Assembly (NCBI GenBank): GCA_030682135.1
Contig: JAUXQT010000065.1
Coordinates: 1 to 49,634, forward strand
Direction: 5' to 3'
Length of the DNA stretch: 49,634 bases
Origin: Nitrospirota bacterium
GTDB lineage: Bacteria > Nitrospirota > Nitrospiria > Nitrospirales > Nitrospiraceae
In this document: piece by piece, positions 25,217 through 34,131 of the stretch
How positions within the stretch are numbered: the first letter of the stretch is position 1
Layout: the number at the start of each line of letters is the position of its first letter
Position numbers and translations under genes: made by a program
The notes under the pieces: generated by a model
Database searches by the model: none
Told to the model about the DNA's origin: nothing
What the model saw: the letters and a program-made list of their open reading frames with translations, nothing else

Positions 25217-26359
25217 TCACGGAGCGACAACCGGCTGAGACCCGAGCGACGCCTGCACCTGCTTCCATTCGAATGTAAAGGGCTCCGGGGATTTCTTCGG
25301 CAAGGCGGCCAGCTCCGCTTTCAATCGTTCGGCCCTGGCGGTGCTCATCGGATGCGTGGAAAGCCACTCCATCCGGCCCTCGTCTTTTTCCGAGAGCCGT
25401 TCAAAAAACTTGATCATGCCGGAGGGATCGATCTTCGCCCGTTGAAGCAGTTGCAATCCCTTCACGTCCGCTTCGGTCTCCTGCTCCCGGCCGAACTTGA
25501 GGGTGAGGAGTTCAACGCCGACTTGTTTCATCATCCCGACGAGACCCTGCTGATCGCCGAGCACAATCGCCACCGCTGTCATCAACCCAAGACTTTTCAC
25601 GATCCGTTCAAGCCCATGCCGCTGCAGCACGTGGTTCAACTCATGGCTCATCACACCCGCCACTTCTTCGCCACTGTCCGCTTTTTTCATGAGCCCGGTG
25701 AATACCACGACATGCCCGCCTGGCAGCGCGAAGGCATTGACGACGTCACTCTTCACCACAGTCACTTCAAACTTATAGGGATTGTTGGGAATCTGTTCAG
25801 TCAGCCGCTGCGTCATCTCTCCCAACGCTGTGACTGCCGGACCTTCTTTCATCACCTCTTGATGGGCAAGAAAGTCCCGATAGGCCGAGTCCCCCAGCTT
25901 TTGTTCCCACTCCACCGGAATCCGGCTCACGGCGACCTCGACCAGCAGATCGGCTCCGAACCAGAGGCCCAGTACCAGGGCGAGGATCGAACCGCCTACG
26001 GCAGCCCACAGGACTCGGTGACGCTGCCGCACCTGCCGCACCCGCTCGGCCGCCTGTTCAAACGGAGCGTTCAACTGATCCGGCGCGGCTTGGCGGAAGG
26101 CGCGTATCACGTCGTGATTTTTGAGATAGAGCGTCCGCTCCCCCAGTGCGTGAGCCCACTTCACTACGAGATGGTCATGGTCGAGCCCGCCTGCCGAGAC
26201 AGTGAGTGCAGAAAACAGGATAACCTCTCGCGCACCCTCGGTCCCCTCAGACTCGAAGATGATCGTGAGACCGTCCCCCTCGACCTGGACGACACAAGGA
26301 GCACCGCTGGCAGGAAACTCGTTACCGAAACAGAGCGCATTGGAAATCATAGTGGCCAT
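25217..26359 (-). CDS. M48-family zinc metallopeptidase, membrane-anchored
   Basis: A 380-residue protein with a cytoplasmic-type N-terminal domain of about 110 residues, one transmembrane helix (about 115-140, VLWAAVGGSILALVLGLWFG) and a C-terminal M48 peptidase domain. The zinc motif is HELNH (His239, Glu240, His243). The third ligand lies in REQETEADVKGLQLL, and STHPMSTARAERLK matches the family's conserved C-terminal block. It resembles BepA/Oma1-type proteases that handle envelope stress, with the catalytic domain outside the inner membrane. The ATG lies 12 bases from the end of a palindromic element (26371-26493). Confidence 0.88.
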   Translation of the reverse strand: MATMISNALCFGNEFPASGAPCVVQVEGDGLTIIFESEGTEGAREVILFSALTVSAGGLDHDHLVVKWAHALGERTLYLKNHDVIRAFRQAAPDQLNAPFEQAAERVRQVRQRHRVLWAAVGGSILALVLGLWFGADLLVEVAVSRIPVEWEQKLGDSAYRDFLAHQEVMKEGPAVTALGEMTQRLTEQIPNNPYKFEVTVVKSDVVNAFALPGGHVVVFTGLMKKADSGEEVAGVMSHELNHVLQRHGLERIVKSLGLMTAVAIVLGDQQGLVGMMKQVGVELLTLKFGREQETEADVKGLQLLQRAKIDPSGMIKFFERLSEKDEGRMEWLSTHPMSTARAERLKAELAALPKKSPEPFTFEWKQVQASLGSQPVVAP

Positions 26360-26370
26360 CTAGAATTGTG

Positions 26371-26493
26371 CGGCTGCTCAAAATGTCCGCGAACGAGGCC
26401 GCAGACGAGCAACAACCGGAGGCGTACCCCAGAGGGTACGTTGAGGATTGTCTGCGAGTTGAGAACGAAGTTGGCGGCCATTTTCAGCAGCCG
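26371..26493. repeat. 123-bp imperfect palindrome, MITE/REP-like
   Basis: Terminal inverted repeats 26371-26390 and 26474-26493 match at 18 of 20 positions. The interior is also palindromic: GCAGAC on the left pairs with GTCTGC on the right, and the centre reads GCGTACCCCAGAGGGTACG. The element starts 12 bases from the M48 gene start and ends exactly next to the stop codon of the AIM24-family gene. It fills the whole spacer. A fragment resembling its right end occurs at 44997-45020. Confidence 0.75.
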
Positions 26494-27177
26494 TTACTCG
26501 GAGACGGGGATGAATTGACGTATCCATGCTCCGAAACTTCCAGGATTCCGGCTTTGAATGTACACCAGTCCGGGACCTCGGAACCGGCAGACAAACCCTT
26601 CGCCAGAGGTGAAGCTGGCGACCCATCCAGACGTGGCTTTTTCGATATTGTAGGACGTGGTGGCAGACCAGGCCACCAAGTGGCTGTTGTCCACGATGTA
26701 TTCCTGATCCGGCTTCAACTCGATCTTGTGAATAGCTCCGAAGCTGTTCAGGACAAGCGTCCCCTTCCCGCTGATTTTTAGGATGAAGAACCCCTCGCCA
26801 CCCAGCAATCCACGGCTCAAGCTCTGCATTTTACTTTCGATCACGATCGCGTCGGCGCCTGCGAGGAAGCCGTCTTTCTGCACCATGTACTCATTGACAC
26901 CATCGAGTTCCAAGATGACGATTTCTCCCGGGACGGTCGGCGCCAGCAAGACTTCACCGGAGCCGCGGCTGGCACGCAGCGTTTGGAAGAAGAATTTCTC
27001 TCCCGTCAGGAATTTTCGCGACAGGGCTCCAAGAAACCCACCTTCCATCTTGCTTTCAATGTCGATGGTCGGTGAACAGGCCACCATCGCACCAGACTCG
27101 GCCTTGATCGACTCGCCCGCCGCCAAATCCACCCGCACCATCGGAAATGCCCCTGGATATAAGATCTCGCTCTTCAT
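26494..27177 (-). CDS. AIM24/TIGR00266 family protein
   Basis: A 227-residue protein of the AIM24 family, a beta-rich trimeric fold. Landmarks are LAAGESIKAESGAMVACSP, GGFLGALSRKFLTGEKFFFQ and GEGFVCRFRGPGLVYIQSRN. No signal peptide is present. GGGAG precedes the ATG. Bacterial members have no established function; mitochondrial AIM24 acts on inner-membrane organisation. The stop codon abuts the 123-bp palindrome. It could be co-transcribed with the M48 protease gene downstream through that element. Confidence 0.87.
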   Translation of the reverse strand: MKSEILYPGAFPMVRVDLAAGESIKAESGAMVACSPTIDIESKMEGGFLGALSRKFLTGEKFFFQTLRASRGSGEVLLAPTVPGEIVILELDGVNEYMVQKDGFLAGADAIVIESKMQSLSRGLLGGEGFFILKISGKGTLVLNSFGAIHKIELKPDQEYIVDNSHLVAWSATTSYNIEKATSGWVASFTSGEGFVCRFRGPGLVYIQSRNPGSFGAWIRQFIPVSE

Positions 27178-27327
27178 TTTTTCATTTCTCCCTTAACGCG
27201 TGACGTATTTCGAACTGGTGTCCGTTCGTTGCGTCGATGATTCTCTGGAATACCACCGGCAGTGTCAAGCAGCCAGAGGGAACGAAAGGATCAGAATTGT
27301 TTGATCACGGCAGCGAGGAGGCGTGGG

Positions 27328-30300
27328 TTACTTGGATCGGGATGGAGCAACGGAGCGGCTGTTCTCAATCGCAACCGTTTGAATTGTGGGAATGGTCGCC
27401 GCGACATCAAGGTCAAGATCGCCATCTTGGTCCTTGCCGTCTCGCCCGACACTATACATCACGCCCCTCTGCTGGTTGACCAGCATGGGAAGACCGGTAA
27501 AGGGATCGTAGTACGCTTGTCCGGCCTTTGCGAGACGCGTGAGGACATTCCCCTCTTGTGGCCCTCGTCTAATCCAAACTTGCAGGCCTGCCAGACGAAG
27601 TCGTGCTTCGGTCTCCACGATCCGTCCGACGTAGGGATCCCAAGATGGGAGCGGCTCGATGCCGATGATGTGTTCGACCGGATTCGCCACATAGTCCAAC
27701 GCGCTGACCGCGGGAGTCCGGATGAAGCTGGAGGGTTTCGGCAAGTTGGTGTAGCGCCCTTCGGCCACGGCCTTGCTCGCCGCCTCGTAGTAATCCGCAT
27801 AAGCATTGGCCCGGCGCTGCACGGGAAGAGGCATCGCCGCCGCGAGGGACACGTACAGCGGACGCTCATCGGTCTTGTCGTTCTTCAGGCTGCTCGTCAC
27901 CGTCTTCGTAGCCCACACGAAATGGCTCTGCATCGGCCACCGGAGGGAGAGTTCTACCTGATCGAGAGGACGAACGATCTTGCCAAGCCGACCGACGGCT
28001 GCCGCATCGAGGTCCTGACGATTCAAGAGTCCGGACGCGATGGCCACACCGTCCTGGACTGCCGTCGCGGCCAACATCTTGACCATCAACGTCTTCGACT
28101 GTCCCAGCGCTGAGCGCCAGGATCCCATATCGCTTTCAAGCCGTCCAAGCCCGGTGTTGAGATCTTGCGCAAACCCTTCTGCCAGATACAACCGATGGGC
28201 CAGCAGAACCTGGGCACAGTTCGGGCTCACGATTTGTCCGTACCCCGCATCTTCAAACGGCATCGACAACCATTGTTGGTACCGCTTGAGGCCAACCGCT
28301 TCTTGAGCCGTCCAGGATCGTACGGCTGCAGCCTGCGGCTTCATCTGCGCCACGGGGTTGGCACCGCGAAACCACCCTCTCAACACATTGGCAGAGGCTC
28401 CGGTGGTCGTCATCCCTGTTCCTTCATCACCGGCCATACAGGCCTGTGCCGCCTGGAGTTCCTGTCCTTCGGCTTTTTTCTCGTAACCAGCTTGGAGTGG
28501 ATCCCGCTCCGCAGACGAGCCGAAACCAAGCAGCATAAAGTACCCGTTCTTTCGTGGGTCTGTATGTGCCTGAGGGGAACTAGCCGTCAGGTTTCGATAG
28601 GCCGGGGTCGGGGGCTCTTCCATGACGAGCCAGGCCACTCCCACCCCTCCGATACCGATCACGACCAGGGCAGCACAGGCAAGCGCCATCCCCAAGCATA
28701 ATACGACCATCGATTGCGTCGTCGAAAAACAGGACCCGAGCATCGATGAGAGGCCCCTGCGGACCCGAGCCACTCTCGTCGCAAACAATGGGGACGGTCG
28801 TGACCGTGTCGTACGATCCTGCGCGGGAGCCTGGTTTTTCTGTCCCGTTGAGTCAAACAGGACATCCACCGCCGACGCAGCGACTGAGAACGCTGGTTCC
28901 GGCCTGGACTGGACAGATTCAATGCCGGAATCCTGCCACGTTGCCGGAGAGGAGGGACTAGGAGTCACAAATGTAATCGATTCACTCGCCCGCACCCATT
29001 CCGGTCTCGTATCTACTTCATGAACTACGGGCGCTACCACGGGAGCTGATGCTTCGACGACAGGAGGCGTCGCCTCAGAGGGAGCCGATTCCCAATCATC
29101 TCGCAGCGCGGCAACCGGCTCATATTCTTCTACCACCGGCTCTGGAGCTGGGGGAACGACTGGCGCTTCCCCTTTCTCCTTGTCCCAGTTTCGTTTCTTG
29201 TCAGTCGGACGGTGCGGTTGCACCTCGACTTCGCCAGTACTCCAATGTGAGGGGGTCTCTATCGGAGCCAATGGCACCGCTGGCTCCTCACCGGCTGTTT
29301 CGGAGAACGGAGGAGCCCCGGCAATCTGGACTGGTGTACTGGTTACTTCATCGTTGACTGTTGAGAGAACCTCCGGTTCTGGTAGTGCTTCCGGAATCTC
29401 CATTGAAGGTGAAGTCTCCGGAGCGGCGGCGTCCTGAAATGACATCACGGGCTGCGGATCCATGAAAAATGGGGACGATGCGGGTTCAGCCTCACGAGCC
29501 AGTTCAATGGACTCCGCCATAGGCTCTACCGGACCGGCCACCTCAGGAACGTGCGAGATCTCGAGCGAAATGGTCGAGGGCTCTTCCTGACGTGAGGACT
29601 TCTCCGACAGAAAATCCGCGACGGACTCAGAAAGCCCTGGTTCACTGATCGCTGCTGTTTCCGGGATCGATTCACGCTCTTCGTTCAAGCCAGAAGCCTG
29701 TACCGATGGAGCTGGATCTGGCTCCGTAAATGAGAATGGCGATGCTGGTGCTGCTGTGCTGACGGGATCGGCGAGCGCTGGCACCGGCACTAATTCAGGC
29801 TGAACGGATTCCGACTCCTTTACATCCTGTGAAATCGCATCTGGCTTGGAAAATGAGCCGGGCGAACTCGGCGCCGAAGTTCCCGCGCCAAACTTCCATG
29901 CGCCATCAAAAATGGAGTTCCATGAAAAGGGAACATGTGCGGATGAATCTGCGACAGAAGGGGTCAGGGCTTCAGGCTCTGGAACCGCGGGTGAATCCAC
30001 TGCACGACTCAACTCACTCGGCACCGGTGGCACAACCTCCGATTCTGGCTGAGCAACGAAGGAGAGCGTCGGCTCTTCAGGCTCTGATACCACCGCAAGG
30101 TTTACCGGTGAATCCACCACATCGCTCAACTCACTCGGCACCGATGGCTCTGATACAAACACAGAATTCACCGGCAGCGCGACCTCCAATTCTGGCTGCG
30201 CCATGAAGGAGCGCGTCGGCACCTCAGGCTCTGCTACCACCGCAGAGCTCACTGGCGAATCCACCGCATCGCCTATCTCACTCGGCATCGTCGGCTCTGG

Positions 30301-31752
30301 CGTAAACTCAGAACTCACCGGCAGCGCGACCTCCGATTCTGGCTGAACCATGAAGGAGCGCGTCGGCACGTCCAGCTCTGGTACCACCGCGGAGCTCACC
30401 GATGAATCCACCCCGGACGACTGACTCGCCTCTGGCAATTCTTGAGAAAGATTCAGACTGGCCAACTGATCGGATGCAGGCTCAGACTGTGACATGCTGG
30501 GTGAGGCAGGAAACGATTCAGCGCCAAAGAGTGGGGCCTCATCCGATTGAACAGAAGGAGCGATCGACGGCGCCGCATCTTCAATTCTGATGTTGGAATG
30601 TTCGATCTGTTCCCACGGCATGGGAGCGGACAACGCCGGCGATTCGACGGGAGAGGGGGTGGATATCCCGGTCTCCGTTGTACGCTCCTCTAAAGAGTCG
30701 GGAATTGACCCTTCTCCCACAACAGAAGGAGGCAATTCGAAAATCGGCTGCTCAATCCCAATATCACGATGTTCGGAAGAAGGCAGCTGCGGAGCTGCCA
30801 ATACCATCGGAGGGGCAGACGAGACTTCCTCAGAGCTCGGCAAGCACGACATCTCTGGTACATGCTCCTGCCCGGTGGAATCGGCTGGCAGGATTGGCTC
30901 TGTCGATTCGGACAATGGAACCAGCAGTTCCTGAGTAACAGAAGAGACAGGTGCCGCGTCTATCAGCACCTCCGGAGCTTCGATCGAGTCAATGACGGAA
31001 CTTGATGCCGCGGATAGCGGCACCTCTTCTTGATTGCCCGGAGCACGATCGCCCTGCTCCCACGACATCACACCAGAAGGACTCGCCTCTTCAGTGGGGG
31101 CAAGAGTTACATCCTGGAGCTGGGCCGTATCGACTGCTGGTAACGTCGCCGCTTCTGCAACTACCGAAGCAGACCCTAAATAATCACCGGTTTGTATGTC
31201 GAAGAGTGAGGCAAACTGAAACGCCACAGAGCTGGCCGGTGCAAGCGTTCTCACCTTGGCGTAGAGCTGAGACGGCTTCTTGGGATTGTCAGAGTCGGGA
31301 CTCTCGATGAGAATATCGATCGCCTTGCCCAATTCGGCCACCGCGGCCATAGCATCGCCCTTTTCCTCATACACATGCGCCAACTGTTCCAGAAACGGTA
31401 CGCACCGGGGTCCAGCCGCCAAGTATTCACGCAAGAGGGATTCGGCCAACCAAAAGTCTTGCCTGCCGATCGCTTCATTGGCGAGAGACTCAAATGCCTG
31501 CCGAGCCGTGACGAGACTGCCGAGTCGCAAATGCAGCGTGGCAAAGAGCCGGCGAGCTTCCGTATTGTGAGGATCAAGGGTGAGCAACTCTTTCAACGCA
31601 GCAGACGACCGGCCGTATTTGCCGGTGTTCATGTGCGTGATGGCTTCTTCGAGCAGTGCGCTCTTCTTGCTGTAGCCGACAAGACCCCGCTTCGGTGCCC
31701 GGGAGGGAGTCTTTTTGTCAGTTTTTTGAGGGGGAGTTTTATCCGTCCGCAC
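27328..31752 (-). CDS. 1474-residue TPR / low-complexity / single-TM protein
   Basis: A large protein in four parts. Residues about 30-190 are TPR-like helices (ALLEEAITHMNTGKYGRSSA, TLDPHNTEARRLFATLHLRL). About 200-1010 is Pro/Ser/Glu/Val-rich and probably disordered, with 49-residue repeats at about 448-600. About 1025-1055 is one transmembrane helix (VVLCLGMALACAALVVIGIG). The last 420 residues would be periplasmic and end in YYDPFTGLPMLV and YSVGRDGKDQDGDLDLD, like the calcium-binding tail of GspG-type pseudopilins. The start is GTG 31752, with AAGG about 8 bases upstream. It is divergent from the secretin gene, so a role in a type II secretion or pilus-like machine is possible. I do not recognise the family. 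Confidence 0.8.
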   Translation of the reverse strand: MRTDKTPPQKTDKKTPSRAPKRGLVGYSKKSALLEEAITHMNTGKYGRSSAALKELLTLDPHNTEARRLFATLHLRLGSLVTARQAFESLANEAIGRQDFWLAESLLREYLAAGPRCVPFLEQLAHVYEEKGDAMAAVAELGKAIDILIESPDSDNPKKPSQLYAKVRTLAPASSVAFQFASLFDIQTGDYLGSASVVAEAATLPAVDTAQLQDVTLAPTEEASPSGVMSWEQGDRAPGNQEEVPLSAASSSVIDSIEAPEVLIDAAPVSSVTQELLVPLSESTEPILPADSTGQEHVPEMSCLPSSEEVSSAPPMVLAAPQLPSSEHRDIGIEQPIFELPPSVVGEGSIPDSLEERTTETGISTPSPVESPALSAPMPWEQIEHSNIRIEDAAPSIAPSVQSDEAPLFGAESFPASPSMSQSEPASDQLASLNLSQELPEASQSSGVDSSVSSAVVPELDVPTRSFMVQPESEVALPVSSEFTPEPTMPSEIGDAVDSPVSSAVVAEPEVPTRSFMAQPELEVALPVNSVFVSEPSVPSELSDVVDSPVNLAVVSEPEEPTLSFVAQPESEVVPPVPSELSRAVDSPAVPEPEALTPSVADSSAHVPFSWNSIFDGAWKFGAGTSAPSSPGSFSKPDAISQDVKESESVQPELVPVPALADPVSTAAPASPFSFTEPDPAPSVQASGLNEERESIPETAAISEPGLSESVADFLSEKSSRQEEPSTISLEISHVPEVAGPVEPMAESIELAREAEPASSPFFMDPQPVMSFQDAAAPETSPSMEIPEALPEPEVLSTVNDEVTSTPVQIAGAPPFSETAGEEPAVPLAPIETPSHWSTGEVEVQPHRPTDKKRNWDKEKGEAPVVPPAPEPVVEEYEPVAALRDDWESAPSEATPPVVEASAPVVAPVVHEVDTRPEWVRASESITFVTPSPSSPATWQDSGIESVQSRPEPAFSVAASAVDVLFDSTGQKNQAPAQDRTTRSRPSPLFATRVARVRRGLSSMLGSCFSTTQSMVVLCLGMALACAALVVIGIGGVGVAWLVMEEPPTPAYRNLTASSPQAHTDPRKNGYFMLLGFGSSAERDPLQAGYEKKAEGQELQAAQACMAGDEGTGMTTTGASANVLRGWFRGANPVAQMKPQAAAVRSWTAQEAVGLKRYQQWLSMPFEDAGYGQIVSPNCAQVLLAHRLYLAEGFAQDLNTGLGRLESDMGSWRSALGQSKTLMVKMLAATAVQDGVAIASGLLNRQDLDAAAVGRLGKIVRPLDQVELSLRWPMQSHFVWATKTVTSSLKNDKTDERPLYVSLAAAMPLPVQRRANAYADYYEAASKAVAEGRYTNLPKPSSFIRTPAVSALDYVANPVEHIIGIEPLPSWDPYVGRIVETEARLRLAGLQVWIRRGPQEGNVLTRLAKAGQAYYDPFTGLPMLVNQQRGVMYSVGRDGKDQDGDLDLDVAATIPTIQTVAIENSRSVAPSRSK
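29953..30411. repeat. 147-bp in-frame tandem repeats
   Basis: Within the 1474-residue gene, units at 30265-30411 and 30118-30264 each encode 49 residues beginning VDSSVSSAVV or VDSPVSSAVV. A third unit (30001-30117) has lost 10 codons and a fourth (29953-30000) is partial. The shared core is VPTRSF, QPE-EVALPV and PSE. Length variation between strains is expected. Confidence 0.8.
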
Positions 31753-32238
31753 GCTTCAACCTTAGCAGATCATTAAAAGGTGCAATGTGGCTCCCCAAGC
31801 CACTTTGCCAAAACTTCACATCCGTGTGGAGGCTCACGCTCGCAGAGGGGCAAACCAAGCAGAGAGCTGCAATCCCAATGCCATCACAGCTTTCACCTAT
31901 AATTTGAGCGGCCCTATGTTATTGAGGAGTTAGTCGATACCGTTATTCCCCCGATTCCTATCTGGTCGTCAAAAATGAACAAGGCTGTCAGGAATCAGCA
32001 ACAGGGACTATGCCCCAGGGCAGTTTCGACGCTCAGACGGAGATGAATGAGGCACGATGAATGATCGGTAACCGAATAGACGAAGAAGCCTGATTCCATG
32101 CTCGAACACAAAGGCATCGCTGCAGTTTTGTTGTGTCGATGGCAAGCTTATGGTACCGTTCGCTATTCCCATTTTCATGCTCAACGTGATCCGGGGGATT
32201 TTTGATCCCACTCCATACGCATACGGTGTTTGTGAATC
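31753..32238. other. 486-bp divergent intergenic region without a gene
   Basis: This is the longest gene-free stretch. It separates the 1474-residue protein (minus) from the secretin (plus), so it should hold both promoters. I see a small hairpin (GTGGCT / AGCCAC, about 31785-31801) and no convincing ORF, tRNA or clear -35/-10 pair. Confidence 0.5.
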
Positions 32239-33831
32239 ATGACTTTTCTCTCTTCCGGACAGTTTAGGTGGATCAGACAGGCCTCTCTCGCCTGTGTACT
32301 GGCAGCGCTGACTGTTTCTCTGCTTCCTCTCACCCTGCGGGCCGAATCTGGCGCAAGCTCCCCCAGCCGCGTCTCCCTCGACTTCAATGACGTTGAACTC
32401 TCTGTTTTTGTTCGTTTCATTAGCGAGTTAACCGGCAAAAACTTTGTGTTGGATGATGTCGTTAAGAAAGCCGGCGGGAAAATCAGCGTGTATTCCCCGA
32501 CCAAGGTCACGCACGACCAAGCCTACAGCATGTTCGTGGCAGCGCTCGAAGTGAGCCGTCTGGCTGTCGTCCAGAAAGGCAACGTCAATCAGATCGTCGC
32601 GATGGGGGACCTTCCTCCAGAACGAGGCGCCTTCGTCTACAAACTCAAACATGCCAATGCGACCGACCTGGCCGCCATCCTGACTAATCTCGTTGCCCGA
32701 TCTCAGACCGTGGCACAGACCTCGCCGGGCACGAGACCGCTATTCAGGCCCTTGAGCGAATTCGAAGCCCCCGTTCAAGTCTTTGCGGACAAAGCCACAA
32801 ATTCGATCATCATCAGTGCGACCAAAAGCGCCTATACCAAGTTGCAATCCGTCATTCGAGACCTGGATACGCGCCGGAAGCAGGTTTTTGTCGAGGCCGT
32901 CATCCTGGAAGTGCAGGTCGATCGGCTCCGACAGATCGGAAGTGACCCTCTTCAAGTCATTGGCGTCGGCAAAAGCGGTTCCGCGCAAGGTATTGCCGGA
33001 TTCAATACTGCACCGGAAAATTTGGCCAACATTGCGCAGGCTATTAGCGGGGTGGCTGCGGGTGGGGCAACGGGTGGAGCGGTCACCGTGCTCAACACGG
33101 TCAATGTGCGGGCATTTCTTCAGCTGTTGCTGAACCTCACAGACACCAATGTCCTCTCGACACCTCAGGTACTTGCCGCAGACAATCAAAAGGCCAAAAT
33201 CGTCGTGGGTGAAAATCGTCCCTTCCCAACCGGCCAGGCCCAGGGAATCACGGGCGGCACGCTCGTCACGATCGAACGAAAGGATGTCGGCGTCACACTC
33301 GAATTCACGCCCCAAGTTTTAGAGAATGACCTGATTCGCTTGGAGATCAAGCAGGAGATTTCCGCGATCGCGGAAAATGTGTCACAAACGATCGGAAGCG
33401 GAACCTCATCCGTTCCCGTAGGACCGACCACAACTAAACGATCGATGGAAACCACCACCATTGCGAAGGATCAACAGACGATCGTCATCGGTGGACTCGT
33501 GCGGGATAATCTCGTCCTCAACGAACGAAAAGTCCCGTTCCTGGGAGATATTCCGCTCTTAGGCTGGCTCTTCCGCTTCCAAAGCCGGGCGACCGAGAAA
33601 CTTAGTCTGCTGGTGTTTCTGACCCCGACCTTGGTCAGGGACGAAGCGGACATGGTGGAGTTGAACGCCCGTAAAGCAGCTGAGCTGGGAACCCTGCAGC
33701 GTGAAAATCGAATCGAGGAACCCACGAGACTCAAGCAGGATGTTCTGGAAAAACTCGAACGTCCGAATGGGTCATCCCATCAGACCTCCCCTGGCCAAAC
33801 GCCTGTCCCCCCTCAGCCACGGCCTGAATAA
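32239..33831 (+). CDS. GspD-like secretin
   Basis: A 530-residue outer-membrane secretin. A signal peptide (hydrophobic ACVLAALTVSLLPLTLRAES) precedes an N0-like domain (about 43-115, DFNDVELSVFVRFISELTGK) and an N1-like domain (about 125-210, FVYKLKHANATDLAAIL). The secretin core follows with VLSTPQVLAADNQKAKIVVG and the late motif VPFLGDIPLLGWLFRF near residue 431. It lacks the N2-N3 repeats of E. coli GspD and is shorter. The C-terminal 60 residues are polar and low in structure. No GspE, GspF or pseudopilin genes are adjacent, so the rest of the machine must be elsewhere. The start has no evident ribosome site. Confidence 0.87.
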   Translation: MTFLSSGQFRWIRQASLACVLAALTVSLLPLTLRAESGASSPSRVSLDFNDVELSVFVRFISELTGKNFVLDDVVKKAGGKISVYSPTKVTHDQAYSMFVAALEVSRLAVVQKGNVNQIVAMGDLPPERGAFVYKLKHANATDLAAILTNLVARSQTVAQTSPGTRPLFRPLSEFEAPVQVFADKATNSIIISATKSAYTKLQSVIRDLDTRRKQVFVEAVILEVQVDRLRQIGSDPLQVIGVGKSGSAQGIAGFNTAPENLANIAQAISGVAAGGATGGAVTVLNTVNVRAFLQLLLNLTDTNVLSTPQVLAADNQKAKIVVGENRPFPTGQAQGITGGTLVTIERKDVGVTLEFTPQVLENDLIRLEIKQEISAIAENVSQTIGSGTSSVPVGPTTTKRSMETTTIAKDQQTIVIGGLVRDNLVLNERKVPFLGDIPLLGWLFRFQSRATEKLSLLVFLTPTLVRDEADMVELNARKAAELGTLQRENRIEEPTRLKQDVLEKLERPNGSSHQTSPGQTPVPPQPRPE

Positions 33832-33987
33832 GCTCCGGTCGCCGGTACAGGCACACAACAATTCGACCGCGCCGCCTTCGATATTCATCTTCGTACAAGC
33901 GGCCATGAGTTTTCTCAGAAGGCGTTGATGCGCCTAGCGCCAAACGGATCACTGTTTTGATTGTGCGGGATTGGCCGGTCAGGGGTA

Positions 33988-34065
33988 TGGGGTGAGTGAC
34001 GGGTTTCGAACCCGCGACCTCCGGATCCACAATCCGGCGCTCTAACCAACTGAGCTACACCCACC
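33988..34065 (-). tRNA. tRNA-His (GTG anticodon)
   Basis: Complete cloverleaf on the minus strand. The acceptor stem GTGGGTG pairs with CACTCAC, and the extra G-1 (34065) faces the discriminator C73 (33991), the histidine-specific identity pair. The anticodon loop TTGTGGA gives anticodon GTG (34028-34030). The T arm GCGGGTTCGAAACCCGT and an encoded CCA (33988-33990) are present. It lies 66 bases after the pyrF stop on the same strand. Confidence 0.96.
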
Positions 34066-34131
34066 ATACGGAGAAGACAGAGGGGATTCTAGCAAAGGGA
34101 GCAGGAGACCCGCAACTCACGGTTGGCCTGT

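Noticed and set aside
25118-26518. 466-residue plus-strand ORF opposite the M48 peptidase gene
   Set aside because: It is antisense to a gene with clear HELNH and family motifs. Its translation is low-complexity His/Arg/Pro-rich with no domain, as expected from a GC-rich shadow frame.
27262-28113. 283-residue plus-strand ORF opposite the 1474-residue gene
   Set aside because: Shadow of the C-terminal domain reading frame; no start signal or domain.
29953-30411. possible CRISPR array
   Set aside because: The repeats are contiguous 147-bp coding units without spacers and lie in frame within one gene.
33731-34030. 99-residue minus-strand ORF overlapping the secretin end and tRNA-His
   Set aside because: It runs into the tRNA gene and its translation includes tRNA-derived residues (SKPVTHPIP).
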